DNA of 64,000 nucleotides from Allomeiothermus silvanus DSM 9946 (GCF_000092125.1 NC_014212.1:1260001-1324000); one strand, 5' to 3'. Shown: positions 29,394 to 37,614, counted from the first letter of the stretch. Translations and numbers: made by a program. Notes: generated by a model from the sequence alone, not told the origin.

Positions 29394-30662
29394 TTAAGGC
29401 TTGCGGGCCACCCTGGCCTCCCCGCTGCGCGGCGAAAGAAGCGTCTCCCCGCTATGCGGCGAAAGAAGCGTCTCAGCAGCCCGTGCGAGCCCGGCCGGGG
29501 TCGGGACGTGGTTGGCTTTGGGGAGGCTGGCCAGTTGTTTGCGCTCGAGCGCCTCTTCGATGAGCTGCTCCATCTTGGCCCAGGTGTAGTCCCAGGACAT
29601 CGCCGCCAAGAAGGCATCGGCCTGGCGCTGGCGCTTGGTCTGGTCCTCGAGTAAGGCCCGCCGTATGGCTTCGGCGAAGCCTGTAGCATTATCGGCAATG
29701 TAAACCAGATCCTTCTCTCCATAAGGCTTTACCACATCCTGAATCGGTGTGGAGACGACGGGCTTGCCTGCCGCCAGGTATTCCGGGGTCTTGGTGGGGG
29801 AGATGAAACGGGTAGAGTCGTTGAGCGCGAAGGGTAATATCGCTACGTCCCAGTGGGCCAAGTAGTAGGGCAACTCGGCATAGCTCTTCATGCCCAGGAA
29901 GTGCAGGTTCGCTAGCTGCGGCATCTCGGCGGGGTCCACCTTGGCGAAAGGCCCCACCATCACGAACTCGCAGCCGGGGAGCCGTCGGGCTACTGCCTCG
30001 AGCAACTCGGTGTCCATGCGCTCGTCAATAACCCCGTAAAAGCCCACCCGGGGGCGACCCAGTGGAGCTAGGTCGCGCGGCTCGGGCAGGGGGCGGCGGG
30101 CCTGGGCGAAGTGGGCTACCTCCACCGAGGAGGGGAAGCAATGGCAGTTGGGGTGGTGTAATCGCTTAGCCTCATAGAGGCTCCGGCCGCCGGTAAACAC
30201 CGCATCAGCCCAGCGGAAAAGCTGCTGCTCGCGCTCGCGCAATACCGGCGGGGCAAAGCGGAAGTTAGCCAGTTCGTCCATGCAGTCGTAAACCACAGCT
30301 TTGGGCTCGAGCCCGCGCAAGTAGGGTAAGAACATCGGGCTATATAGCCACATCGCGAAGTCGCGAACCCCCAACTCCTCCAGGAAATCCTTCACCAACC
30401 TGCGGATCAGGCTGCCTACCCGATCCTCGCTAAGGCCCTCGGGCAGGTGGGGGATGGCCACGTGGACCCCGCCATCCCGGTAGGTCTCCAGGTGGGGGAT
30501 CGGCATGGATTCGCTTGCACAGAAAAAGATTGGCTCTTCCACGAACACTACCCGGTGGCGCTGGGCGGCGCGGCTCATGAGGTGCTGGGGGCGCTGGTAG
30601 ACAAAGTTCCAACGGAGATGAGAGAAACAAACAATATCGTAGGTGCTTTGGGTTTGGCTCAT
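29394..30662 (-). CDS. Glycosyltransferase (GT4-like) with repeat-derived C-terminus
   Basis: A 422-residue GT-B glycosyltransferase beginning YDIVCFSHLRWNFVYQRPQHLMSR, the start typical of TuaH/BshA-like enzymes found beside glf. The C-terminal donor domain shows RVGFYGVIDERMDTELLEAV, PFALNDSTRFISPTKTPEYL (UDP-sugar binding) and AAGKPVVSTPIQDV. The last about 26 residues (ETLLSPHSGETLLSPRSGE...) come from two 27-bp direct repeats and look like a graft. The likely role is adding sugar, perhaps galactofuranose, to a surface polymer. Confidence 0.88.
   Translation of the reverse strand: MSQTQSTYDIVCFSHLRWNFVYQRPQHLMSRAAQRHRVVFVEEPIFFCASESMPIPHLETYRDGGVHVAIPHLPEGLSEDRVGSLIRRLVKDFLEELGVRDFAMWLYSPMFLPYLRGLEPKAVVYDCMDELANFRFAPPVLREREQQLFRWADAVFTGGRSLYEAKRLHHPNCHCFPSSVEVAHFAQARRPLPEPRDLAPLGRPRVGFYGVIDERMDTELLEAVARRLPGCEFVMVGPFAKVDPAEMPQLANLHFLGMKSYAELPYYLAHWDVAILPFALNDSTRFISPTKTPEYLAAGKPVVSTPIQDVVKPYGEKDLVYIADNATGFAEAIRRALLEDQTKRQRQADAFLAAMSWDYTWAKMEQLIEEALERKQLASLPKANHVPTPAGLARAAETLLSPHSGETLLSPRSGEARVARKP
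29419..29472. repeat. 27-bp tandem repeat in the glycosyltransferase 3' end
   Basis: Two direct units, 29419-29445 and 29446-29472, differ at two positions; each contains GGCGAAAGAAGCGTC. Related text occurs inside nrdJ near 39579-39603 and between genes near 39213-39233. Confidence 0.85.
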
Positions 30663-30963
30663 CCGATATTCCTTTCTAGGTACAGGTGGCCGAGGGAGAC
30701 CCCTGAGGCGTCACTTGGTTTTGGGGGGGTTCCTGGGCGGTGTAGATCTGGGGCTCGTTACGGTTCAGGAACCGAGCTGAATGGGGGGTGTTGGAAGTAG
30801 ATCATCCACCCAGGGGGTGGATGAGCCTGTCTTTGCCACGCACTCTAGGATGCCCCCGGCGCTTGATCCCCTCCTGAGTCGAGTCTGAGAGCCGGCTGAA
30901 TAGCGTCCTGAACAGCGAAAATGGGAGGCTAAGGCCAGCCTCCCCAGCTGGAATTGGGTCTAG
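30663..30963. other. Intergenic region with two hairpins
   Basis: Between the glycosyltransferase start and the Crp-type gene. CATCCACCC/GGGTGGATG (30803-30823) is a 9-bp stem without T-run. GGGAGGCT/AGCCTCCC (30923-30944), followed on the minus strand by ATTTTCG, is a likely terminator for the Crp-type gene. No open frame or clear promoter was recognised. Confidence 0.5.
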
Positions 30964-31863
30964 TTATATGTTGACTGCTAGCCTCGAGGAGGCGGCTACC
31001 GGGATGCGGGAAGATAGATCGGCGGTTTTGGGACAGCCGTACAACGCTCCCTCACTCGCTAAGAAACGCGGCATTCGCTCCGTATCCACCACTACGTCCT
31101 TGCCGGTGCGCTGAATCACCCCTTCGCATTCAAGCTCCGTGAGGCTCAAGCTTACGGTCTCGCGCCGCACCCCTAGCAAGAGGGCCAGATCGTATTGGGT
31201 AAAGGGCATGCGGATATAAAGCCCCTTTTTGGTAGGTTGGCCCTCCTCGAGCGCGTAAAGGTAGAGGACGCGGGCCAGCCGAGCTGGAACTCGGGTGGAC
31301 TGGTTGAGATAGCGCAGATTGCTCTCTTCCTCGATCTGGTCGGCTAGCAGGTGCAAGAAGCAGCGGGTCAACTCGAGCTCACGCTCCACCAGATCCTGCA
31401 CCAACTCGAAAGGCCACACCGTGATCTCGCCCGGGGCGATCGCCACTACCTCGGGGGCAGCATTGCGAGGATGGGTAAGGGTCTCCAGACCGATGAAAGA
31501 CCCTTTACGCCGTACCGCTATCAGCTGCTCATCCCCATACTCGGTAAAGCGCATCAGCTTGAACCAACCCTTGTGCACGTAGGCTACCAGCGGCTCACCC
31601 ATCGAGCTAGCCATTTCGCCGGTACGCAGGGTTTTATATCGTCCCTGGGCTTTCAGGATCTCCTGTACACTCGGCGATAGGCATTCCAGTAGGCGATTGA
31701 TATCGAGCGCAGAGAGACTCCAGGTATGCATGGGGATTTGTGGGCTGGGGTTCCAGGGACTATGCGGTTTCATGGGATTCAGGCTAGGGCGAGCGTCTGA
31801 CCTCAAACTGACGCGAAGCTGAGGCAGGGCTGAGCTGGATACATCGCGTGTTAGATTTCTCAC
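30964..31863 (-). CDS. Crp/Fnr-family transcription regulator
   Basis: Cyclic-nucleotide-binding-like sensor domain (about 50-190; GSFIGLETLTHPR) followed by a winged helix: TQYDLALLLGVRRETVSLSLTELECEGVI near 215-243 is the helix-turn-helix. The GTG start at 31863 has AGGGGGAAGATC before it; homology begins only near MHTWSLSALD (about residue 46), so the first part may be extra. The C-terminus (SRIPVAASSRLAVNI) is also atypical. The sensed signal and targets are unknown; an NRAMP-like gene lies upstream. Confidence 0.82.
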   Translation of the reverse strand: MRNLTRDVSSSALPQLRVSLRSDARPSLNPMKPHSPWNPSPQIPMHTWSLSALDINRLLECLSPSVQEILKAQGRYKTLRTGEMASSMGEPLVAYVHKGWFKLMRFTEYGDEQLIAVRRKGSFIGLETLTHPRNAAPEVVAIAPGEITVWPFELVQDLVERELELTRCFLHLLADQIEEESNLRYLNQSTRVPARLARVLYLYALEEGQPTKKGLYIRMPFTQYDLALLLGVRRETVSLSLTELECEGVIQRTGKDVVVDTERMPRFLASEGALYGCPKTADLSSRIPVAASSRLAVNI

Positions 31864-32023
31864 GATCTTCCCCCTAAAAGGTGGAGCGTTCTAGCTTTAA
31901 GACGCTGCAGGGAGTTGTAAGCTCGAGGTGACACAAAAGTAAGCTTGACGAAAGCCTATCTCGCCCCCCGCCGCCCGTTCATCTTGGGCGCGCTGTTTTC
32001 GATACCAAAAGCAGGTGATCATC

Positions 32024-33313
32024 TCACTTCCCCCAGGTGCTGAAAAGACCGATGGCAGCCAGCACCATAGCCAGGGTGGCCAGCCAGCCCAGGATTTTGA
32101 GCCGAGGCGAGAGCGTAAACTCGCCCATCACCTTGGGGCTCGAGGTCAACAGCATCATCAGCACCATCACCGGCACCGCTACCAGCCCATTGATCACCGC
32201 CGCCCAGATCAAAGCATGGATGGGGTTGATGGGGGTGAAGTTGATCGCCAGCCCGACCAAGGTGGCCAGGGCGATGATGCCGTAAAAACCCCGGGCCTTG
32301 AGCGGTTTGCGCTCGAGGCCGGTAGGCCAGCGCAAGGCTTCGCCCAGCCCGTAGGCGGCGGAACCGGCCAGCACCGGCACCGCCAAGAGCCCGGTTCCGA
32401 TCACGCCCGCCGCGAAGAGAAACTTGGCAAAAGGTCCGGCCACCGGCTCGAGGGCCGCCGCGGCCTCGGCTGCCGAGCGGATCTCGGTCTTCCCGGCGGC
32501 GTGCAGGGTTGCGGCGGTGGTGAGCATGATGAACCAGGCGATCAGGTTGGAGACCCCCATGCCCAAGTAGGTGTCGGCCTTGATCCGCCAAAACTGCGCC
32601 GGGGCCTGCTCCGGGGCGTGTTTGAGGGGTTGATCGGCGGGCTCTTGGCGCAACTCCTCGACCTCGGTGGAGGCCTGCCAGAAGAACAGGTAGGGGCTGA
32701 TGGTGGTGCCCAGTACCGCCACAATCATAGCCAGATAGCCAGGATCCCACCGTAGCGAAGGAACCACGGTGTTTTTGAGGGCTTCACCCCAAGGAACCTG
32801 CACGGTGAAGGCCGCCACCACGTAGATGAACAGCGCCAGGGTGAGCCACTTGAGCAACCCCGCGTAGCGGTGGTAGGGCACGAAGACCTCCAAGGTCAGC
32901 GAGACGAAGGCGAAGACCGCGGTGTAAAGCAGCGCCGGACCGCCCAGCAAGAGCTTGGCCGCCGCGCCCATCGCCCCTAAGTCGGCCCCGATGTTGATGA
33001 TGTTGGCGACGAGCAAGAGCCCTACCACCAGGTACAAGAGCCAAGGAGGATAAAACCGGCGCAGGTTCCCGGCGATCCCCCGCCCGGTCACGCGTCCAAT
33101 CCGGGCCGCGACCTCCTGAATGGCTCCCATCAGCGGGTAGGTAAAGAGCAGGGTCCATAAGAGGCCGTAGCCCAATGCCGCTCCGGCTTGCGAGTAGGTG
33201 GCGATCCCGCTAGGGTCATCGTCGGAAGCCCCGGTGACCAGGCCCGGCCCCAGAGCTTTGAGAATATTACGTTCTTGGGGCTTACTTTCCTGGGCGTCTA
33301 GTTGTTGGGCCAT
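32024..33313 (-). CDS. NRAMP-related membrane transporter with atypical metal-site motifs
   Basis: A 429-residue LeuT-fold protein with about eleven helices. Overall it matches the NRAMP family: LKALGPGLVTGASDDDPSGI (helix 1), IQEVAARIGRVTGRGIAGN, and NLIAWFIMLTTAATLHAAG. Helix 1 reads DPSGIATY instead of DPGN, and helix 6 reads TISPYLFFWQ instead of the Met-Pro-His motif, so the methionine used for transition-metal selection is missing. It is therefore a relative with a different ion preference, perhaps Mg2+. The pair with the Crp regulator could be functional. Confidence 0.85.
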   Translation of the reverse strand: MAQQLDAQESKPQERNILKALGPGLVTGASDDDPSGIATYSQAGAALGYGLLWTLLFTYPLMGAIQEVAARIGRVTGRGIAGNLRRFYPPWLLYLVVGLLLVANIINIGADLGAMGAAAKLLLGGPALLYTAVFAFVSLTLEVFVPYHRYAGLLKWLTLALFIYVVAAFTVQVPWGEALKNTVVPSLRWDPGYLAMIVAVLGTTISPYLFFWQASTEVEELRQEPADQPLKHAPEQAPAQFWRIKADTYLGMGVSNLIAWFIMLTTAATLHAAGKTEIRSAAEAAAALEPVAGPFAKFLFAAGVIGTGLLAVPVLAGSAAYGLGEALRWPTGLERKPLKARGFYGIIALATLVGLAINFTPINPIHALIWAAVINGLVAVPVMVLMMLLTSSPKVMGEFTLSPRLKILGWLATLAMVLAAIGLFSTWGK

Positions 33314-33614
33314 ACGGTTTCAGCCAGGTGGGGTCTACCCTTCGACCCTCTAGGGCTCGAGCGCAGCCTGAACCCCCTGGCTGAAGAGAGATTGAGAGAT
33401 GACTGAGTTAGGGCTGAAAGGATGGCCCGTAGAGGATAGCTCGAGCCTAAAGTGTAGCTGCTGATAGGTGTAATCGAACTAACACGCCCCTGACAGACCC
33501 GCGGCAAGATGTAGCTCGTTAGAGTAGCGGTAGCACAATTCCGGGTGCTGTAAGGCGGGCTCATCCTAAGGTGGATCCGCGGTCAAAACCCAACCAGGAA
33601 GGCGAGGTGGCAGG
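33314..33614. other. Divergent intergenic region
   Basis: Between the NRAMP-like gene (minus) and the thioredoxin-like gene (plus). A possible minus-strand promoter is TTCGAT (33473-33478) and TACACT (33451-33456) with a 16-nt spacer. The plus-strand gene has GAGGTGGCAGG before its ATG. No repeat or conserved frame was seen. Confidence 0.35.
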
Positions 33615-34010
33615 ATGTTGATGCGGGGTGTGCGGCCTCCGGTGTTTAAGGTTAGGGATGATCAGGGCCGGTGGTTTGACCTATGGGAGCATTTGGGCTT
33701 CAAGCGTATGCTGATCGTATTCGAGCCAGACCTCAACTATCTCAGGCGGGCTCACCTGGGTAGCCTGGCCGAGCAGGATTGGTTGGTGATCTTGGTGGTT
33801 GCGCGGGGAGACCCTCTGGCTGCTGACCGGATAGTGATAGAGGGGCTAAAGGTGTTAGTAGACCACGACGGTACCTTGCGGCTACGTTACCAGGCCGCGC
33901 CAGGAACCAGCTACGTGGTGGAGAAGAATGGCCGCATCAAGCAGATCTGGTCCTCCCCACCTACCCCGGCGGACATCCTCGAGCGCCTCCCCGCGGCTCC
34001 GACCGCTTAG
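33615..34010 (+). CDS. Cys-less thioredoxin/peroxiredoxin-like protein
   Basis: A 131-residue protein whose beginning (PPVFKVRDDQGRWFDLWEHLG, then RMLIVFEPDLNYLRRAHLG) imitates AhpC/TSA folds, and whose end (YVVEKNGRIKQIW) fits the last strands. There is not a single cysteine, so it cannot be a redox enzyme; it may be a structural or sensing derivative. GAGGTGGCAGG precedes the ATG. It begins a plus-strand group ending with the PHP gene. The fold assignment is inference. Confidence 0.6.
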   Translation: MLMRGVRPPVFKVRDDQGRWFDLWEHLGFKRMLIVFEPDLNYLRRAHLGSLAEQDWLVILVVARGDPLAADRIVIEGLKVLVDHDGTLRLRYQAAPGTSYVVEKNGRIKQIWSSPPTPADILERLPAAPTA

Positions 34011-34149
34011 AGCCGCCATAAGTCTAGCCTAGGGGTTGCAGAGCGTTACCCTTGGGATGAGCACTGGAAAAACCCTCAGCTAAGGCTAAGAAATACCACA
34101 GGATACGGTCAGTTGCCCTTCCTATCGTGACTGCGGGAGGGGGAAGAGT

Positions 34150-34728
34150 ATGTACAAAGCCGAAGCCAGCATCAGGGTGCCCGCCGACCAACAGCAGGTT
34201 TGGGAGTATATCTCTAAGTACGAAAACTTTGACCAGTTCATGTCCCATGTGGAGGAAGTGGAGATGGAGGATAGCCGCATTTCGGCGTGGCGCTTGCGTG
34301 GGCCGCTGGGCATCCCGGTTACCTGGAAGGCCGTGACTACAGTCATGAACCCGGCCCGTGAGTTGGCCTGGCAATCGGTGGAGGGCTCGATCAAAACCCA
34401 GGGCCACATCCGTGTCGAGCCGGAGGGGGACCAAACCCGCATAGAAGTTTGTGTCGAATACGTCCCGCCCGGCGGTGCGGTGGGAGAGGCTTTCGCCAGC
34501 CTGTTCAAGAACCCTCAGAAAATGCTCGAGCACGACCTGGAGAACCTGCGCGAGATCATCGCGAGCTGGCCCGCGCACGAGCCCGCCCGGCCCGGCCCGG
34601 CGGTGGACTCGGTGGCCGACTCCTCCGAAACCGACGAACTGGCACCACCAACTACTTCGTCTACTCCCAACCCGCTTGAGTCGGAGCTGGTGAAAAAAAA
34701 GACAGCTGAAGGCTACCCTGATCCATAA
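34150..34728 (+). CDS. SRPBCC (START/PYR-PYL-like) domain protein
   Basis: Residues 1 to about 142 form an SRPBCC helix-grip domain: YKAEASIRVPADQQQVWEYI, the KYENFDQFMSHVEEVEM segment and WQSVEGSIKTQGHIRVEP, as in polyketide cyclase/coenzyme Q-binding proteins that bind hydrophobic ligands. The 50-residue tail is Pro/Ala/Glu-rich and low in structure. GGGAGGGGGAAGAGT precedes the ATG. The stop lies downstream of an A8 tract at 34693-34700, and the next gene starts in another frame there. One A less would fuse the two frames. Confidence 0.85.
   Translation: MYKAEASIRVPADQQQVWEYISKYENFDQFMSHVEEVEMEDSRISAWRLRGPLGIPVTWKAVTTVMNPARELAWQSVEGSIKTQGHIRVEPEGDQTRIEVCVEYVPPGGAVGEAFASLFKNPQKMLEHDLENLREIIASWPAHEPARPGPAVDSVADSSETDELAPPTTSSTPNPLESELVKKKTAEGYPDP
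34693..34700 (+). other. A8 homopolymer at the SRPBCC/lipid-kinase junction
   Basis: GTG at 34690-34692 is in frame with the SRPBCC protein and is followed by eight A. The kinase frame carries TGA at 34691-34693, overlapping this GTG. Deleting one A would turn GTG-AAA-AAA-AGA-CAG-CTG into either a kinase start or a read-through fusion. Confidence 0.8.
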
Positions 34729-35662
34729 TCCCAACGCTGGGGGAGCAGGGGCTATCTCGAGCGCCGAGCTCGAGGCTCTGTTGATCGGGGCCGGGTATGC
34801 GGCCCGGCACGTTCCCACCGAGAGCCTGGAGGACTTGGACCGAGCACTGTCGGACCCTGGCGACTTGGTGGTGGTAGCCGGAGGGGACGGTACGGTGCGG
34901 GCTACCGTAGCGCGGTTGGCTGGACGAGGTGTCCCGCTGGCCATCGTGCCGATGGGCACCGCTAACAACATCGGAGGAGCCTTGGGCCTGGTGGGAGACC
35001 CGGCTGAGCTGCTGGGCGGACTGGCTGAGCCAGAGCGCAAAACCTACGACTTGGGATGGGTACGCGGACCTTGGGGAGAGGACTTCTTCCTCGAGGGGGC
35101 AGGTTGGGGCCTCTTCGCCGCCACCATGGCCGTCTACGACCCCGAGGCCGGAAAGAGCCCCTTTCGCGCCCTTACGTCCTTCGTCCAGGCCGTTTCGATC
35201 TTCCAGCTCTGCCCTTTACGGATATCCCTAGACGGCGAGGAACTGGATGAACCGGTAGTACTCTTGCTGGAGGTAATGAATACTCCGGCGCTAGGCCCCC
35301 GGCTGCGCCTGGCCCCCGAGGCTAGCCCCTGCGACGGCTGGCTCGATGTGGTGCTGATTCGCGAGGATGGTCGGGTGGGCCTCACCCGTTATCTCACGGG
35401 GTTATTGCAAAACCGGCTGGAGGAGTTGCCCAACGTGACCGTGCACCGATGCAAGCGACTACAGCTCGAGTGGGACGGCTCACCCTTCCACCTAGATGCA
35501 GAGATCCGTACCGCCGAACACCCTGCGCTGATCGAACTCGAGGTTCGGCCCGCAGCCCTCGAGCTTTGGCTGCCTGCTGGGATCCAACTCCCAGAAGAGA
35601 CTCCACCCCCAGCGGTGCAGGACGGAAAGACCCAGCCTGGGGCTACCCCCCAGACCCCCTGA
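34694..35662 (+). CDS. Diacylglycerol-kinase-family lipid/sphingoid kinase, start uncertain
   Basis: Catalytic DAGK domain: TLIHNPNAGGAGAI (conserved N-terminal motif), VVVAGGDGTVRATVA (nucleotide-binding GGDGT) and IVPMGTANNIGGALGLVG. The C-terminal beta domain carries the usual DGWLDVVLIREDGR. It transfers phosphate from ATP to a lipid. No ATG or GTG lies in this frame before the conserved NPNAGG; the frame opens at 34694, and a TTG at 34781 would remove the motif. A GTG at 34690 fits only if one A of the A8 tract is lost or slipped. The PHP gene follows by 9 nt. Confidence 0.85.
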   Translation, partial: KKRQLKATLIHNPNAGGAGAISSAELEALLIGAGYAARHVPTESLEDLDRALSDPGDLVVVAGGDGTVRATVARLAGRGVPLAIVPMGTANNIGGALGLVGDPAELLGGLAEPERKTYDLGWVRGPWGEDFFLEGAGWGLFAATMAVYDPEAGKSPFRALTSFVQAVSIFQLCPLRISLDGEELDEPVVLLLEVMNTPALGPRLRLAPEASPCDGWLDVVLIREDGRVGLTRYLTGLLQNRLEELPNVTVHRCKRLQLEWDGSPFHLDAEIRTAEHPALIELEVRPAALELWLPAGIQLPEETPPPAVQDGKTQPGATPQTP

Positions 35663-35671
35663 GGTGATCCT

Positions 35672-36466
35672 ATGGATCAACCGGAAAAAACTCCACAGCC
35701 GCCGGTAGAGCCCCCCGAACCTACCAAGCCTACCGCCGAGGAAGTGGCAGCTTCGGGGGCTACCCCCGCTCCGGCCGGGGTGGTGCCCAAGGGGATGATG
35801 CGAATAGATCTGCACTGCCACAGCGAGGCTTCGGCTGATTGCCGTACCCCGCTGGCGGCTTTCCCCGGGCGCTGTAAGGCCCGGGGCATTACCGTACAGG
35901 CCATCACCGACCACAACGAGATTTGGGGAGCTCAGCAACTGCAGGAGATGACCCTGGGTAGCGAACTCACGGTGATCGTGGGTGAGGAGGTCTCGAGCCG
36001 CGACGGTGAGATCATCGGGTTGTTCCTCTGCGAGAAGATCCCAGCGGGCCTGAGTGCCGAGGAGACCGTCGAGCGGATCAAGGCCCAAGGCGGGCTGGTG
36101 CTATTGCCCCACGGCTTCGACCCGCTCAAGCGCTACCGGCTCACCCGCCTGGCGCTCGAGCGCATCGCGGGGCAAATCGACATTGTAGAGAGCTTCAATG
36201 CCCGCATCTCCCGCCCTACTTGGAACCGCACCGCCGCGCAATGGGCCGACGAGCGGGGCCTGCCCAAGAGCGCTGGCACCGATGCCCACACCCTGGCCCA
36301 CGTCGGCGAGGCCTGGGTGCAGACCCCCGAGCGCCCGATCCGCACCCCCGAAGACCTCCTGGCTGCACTGGGCGAAGGCACCGTGATGGGGGAATGGACC
36401 CACCCGGCCCTAGCCTTCGTACAGAAGCTTTGGGATATGGGGCGCAGGCGGCTGATGGGGGCCTGA
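35672..36466 (+). CDS. PHP-domain metal-dependent phosphoesterase
   Basis: The PHP core starts near residue 46: RIDLHCHSEASADC (HxH metal motif), then ITDHNEIWGA and IVGEEVSSRDGEI, PHGFDPLKRY and SAGTDAHT late in the domain, so all metal-ligand motifs are seen. The first 45 residues are Pro-rich and similar to the tail of the preceding gene product. The 264-residue protein resembles TrpH/YciV-like phosphoesterases. It closes the plus-strand group; its substrate is unknown, perhaps a nucleotide or lipid phosphate. Confidence 0.87.
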   Translation: MDQPEKTPQPPVEPPEPTKPTAEEVAASGATPAPAGVVPKGMMRIDLHCHSEASADCRTPLAAFPGRCKARGITVQAITDHNEIWGAQQLQEMTLGSELTVIVGEEVSSRDGEIIGLFLCEKIPAGLSAEETVERIKAQGGLVLLPHGFDPLKRYRLTRLALERIAGQIDIVESFNARISRPTWNRTAAQWADERGLPKSAGTDAHTLAHVGEAWVQTPERPIRTPEDLLAALGEGTVMGEWTHPALAFVQKLWDMGRRRLMGA

Positions 36467-36497
36467 AGCCGTTCAGCTACCACTTCCAAGATGATCA

Positions 36498-36523
36498 AAC
36501 CCCCGGTCAGGATCGACCGGGGG
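36498..36523. terminator. Bidirectional terminator-like hairpin
   Basis: CCCCCGGTC and GACCGGGGG form a perfect 9-bp stem between the convergent PHP gene and the outer-membrane-like frame. The minus strand has GTTTGAT after it; T-runs are short. Confidence 0.55.
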
Positions 36524-36545
36524 AGATGCCTGGGCTTCGCGGTAG

Positions 36546-36920
36546 CTACATCCGGTAGTTGATCCCCGCAGCTAGCCCGAAAGCCGAGGCCCCGCCACCA
36601 AACAGCACCCGAGCCTCAGTGAATACCGAGACCGGGCTGCTGATCTCGAAGTCGGCGCCCGCCACCAGGTTCCCGCTAAAGCCAGGGGCGATGTTGAGCG
36701 CAGTCTGGCCGTAGAGCATCAACTCTGGGCTAAGGTTGTACTCTATGCCCCCTAGCACGCCGAACCCGAAGGAGGCTGCCCCGCCGCCGAAGCCCACCCC
36801 TATTGAGGGCCCCACGAATACCCCGCCGTTGGTGATGTCAAAGGTAGCGACCGGGGCTACCGTTAGCACTCCAACGGCGGTCCCGGCGAAGGCCAAGTCG
36901 AGGCTGGCTCGAGCCCCCAC
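36546..36920 (-). CDS. Glycine-rich beta-barrel-like fragment
   Basis: A 124-residue frame of alternating hydrophobic/Gly residues (TFDITNGGVFVGPSIGVGFGGG..., YNLSPELMLYGQTALNIAPG) ending GLAAGINYRM, a C-terminus of outer-membrane barrel type. It opens at GTG shortly after an in-frame stop. No signal peptide is coded upstream and no SD is seen, so the gene may be 5' truncated or frame-shifted. It could be a decayed surface protein. Function cannot be assigned. Confidence 0.5.
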   Translation of the reverse strand: MGARASLDLAFAGTAVGVLTVAPVATFDITNGGVFVGPSIGVGFGGGAASFGFGVLGGIEYNLSPELMLYGQTALNIAPGFSGNLVAGADFEISSPVSVFTEARVLFGGGASAFGLAAGINYRM

Positions 36921-37043
36921 AAGAGCCAGGGAGCGGTTGGTCCTTCACGGCAGCTCTACTCATGTCGAAAGGGGGACCTAGGGACGCAAGGCCCGAAGCG
37001 CTTTGCGCTTGCATCCCCACTAGGCTTTTCTCGGTTTTCGTAG

Positions 37044-37049
37044 TAAAAT
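37044..37049 (+). promoter_or_regulatory. -10 element for a leaderless Rad52/DdrA-like mRNA
   Basis: TAAAAT ends 6 nt before the ATG at 37056, the spacing that makes transcription begin at or next to the start codon. No SD is present. The same geometry occurs at 38855-38860 (TATAGT) and 50960-50965 (TAAAGT). Confidence 0.6.
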
Positions 37050-37055
37050 ATTGAT

Positions 37056-37595
37056 ATGAATATGTCTAAGACAGAAAACACGCCTAAGAGCCCGCTCGAG
37101 ATCCTGACTTCCCCCCTGCGAGCCGACGAGATTGAGTGGAAGGTGCAGGCCAGCAAAAACGGTAAGACCCTGATCGCCCCCTATATTGATTCCCGCGCGG
37201 TGATGAGCCGCTTCGACGCGGCTTTTGGGCCGTTTGGCTGGCAGAACGCCCTCAAGGAGGTGGGTAACGGCGAGGGCATGGCTTGGCTATGTGGGATTGG
37301 TGTCAAGGATGAGAGCGGCGAGTGGATCTGGAAGTGGGACGGCTCCGGCCTTTCCGACATCGAACCGGTCAAAGGGGGCATCTCTGGGGCCATGAAGCGC
37401 GCCGCGACTCAGTGGGGGGTAGGGCGTGAACTCTACAACTACCCCAAGGTCTACCTCACCGGCGAGCACAAGTTCATCCCCTTGGACGTGCTGAAGCGGC
37501 TCGAGGGCCTACCCACGGCCATCGCCAAAGGCGTGCGCCTGCCCGAAGTCATCACCCTCAACCCCAATGGCAGCGACGTACGTAAGGTAGCCTAA
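37056..37595 (+). CDS. Rad52/Rad22-family single-strand annealing protein, DdrA-like
   Basis: A 179-residue protein with the Rad52_Rad22 core: LTSPLRADEIEWKVQASKNG, IDSRAVMSRFDAAFGPFGWQ, WIWKWDGSGLSDIEPVKGGI and SGAMKRAATQWGVGRELYNY. The same segments define DdrA of Deinococcus, which protects and anneals DNA 3' ends. The C-terminus after about residue 150 is short. No ParB-like or SSB gene is adjacent. The mRNA seems leaderless. A perfect palindromic terminator follows. Confidence 0.87.
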   Translation: MNMSKTENTPKSPLEILTSPLRADEIEWKVQASKNGKTLIAPYIDSRAVMSRFDAAFGPFGWQNALKEVGNGEGMAWLCGIGVKDESGEWIWKWDGSGLSDIEPVKGGISGAMKRAATQWGVGRELYNYPKVYLTGEHKFIPLDVLKRLEGLPTAIAKGVRLPEVITLNPNGSDVRKVA

Positions 37596-37614
37596 GCCTG
37601 CACCAGCCTTTCCC

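Noticed and set aside
33490-33560. tRNA-like text (TAGCTCGTTAGAGTAGCGGTAG)
   Set aside because: No acceptor stem, no proper T-arm and no anticodon arm could be built.
33298-33564. 88-residue minus-strand frame upstream of the NRAMP-like gene
   Set aside because: Serine-rich shadow composition, no SD and no family features; it covers the expected promoter region.
36838-37020. 60-residue minus-strand frame near the barrel-like fragment
   Set aside because: No signal peptide, low-complexity content, and it does not extend the fragment in a sensible way.
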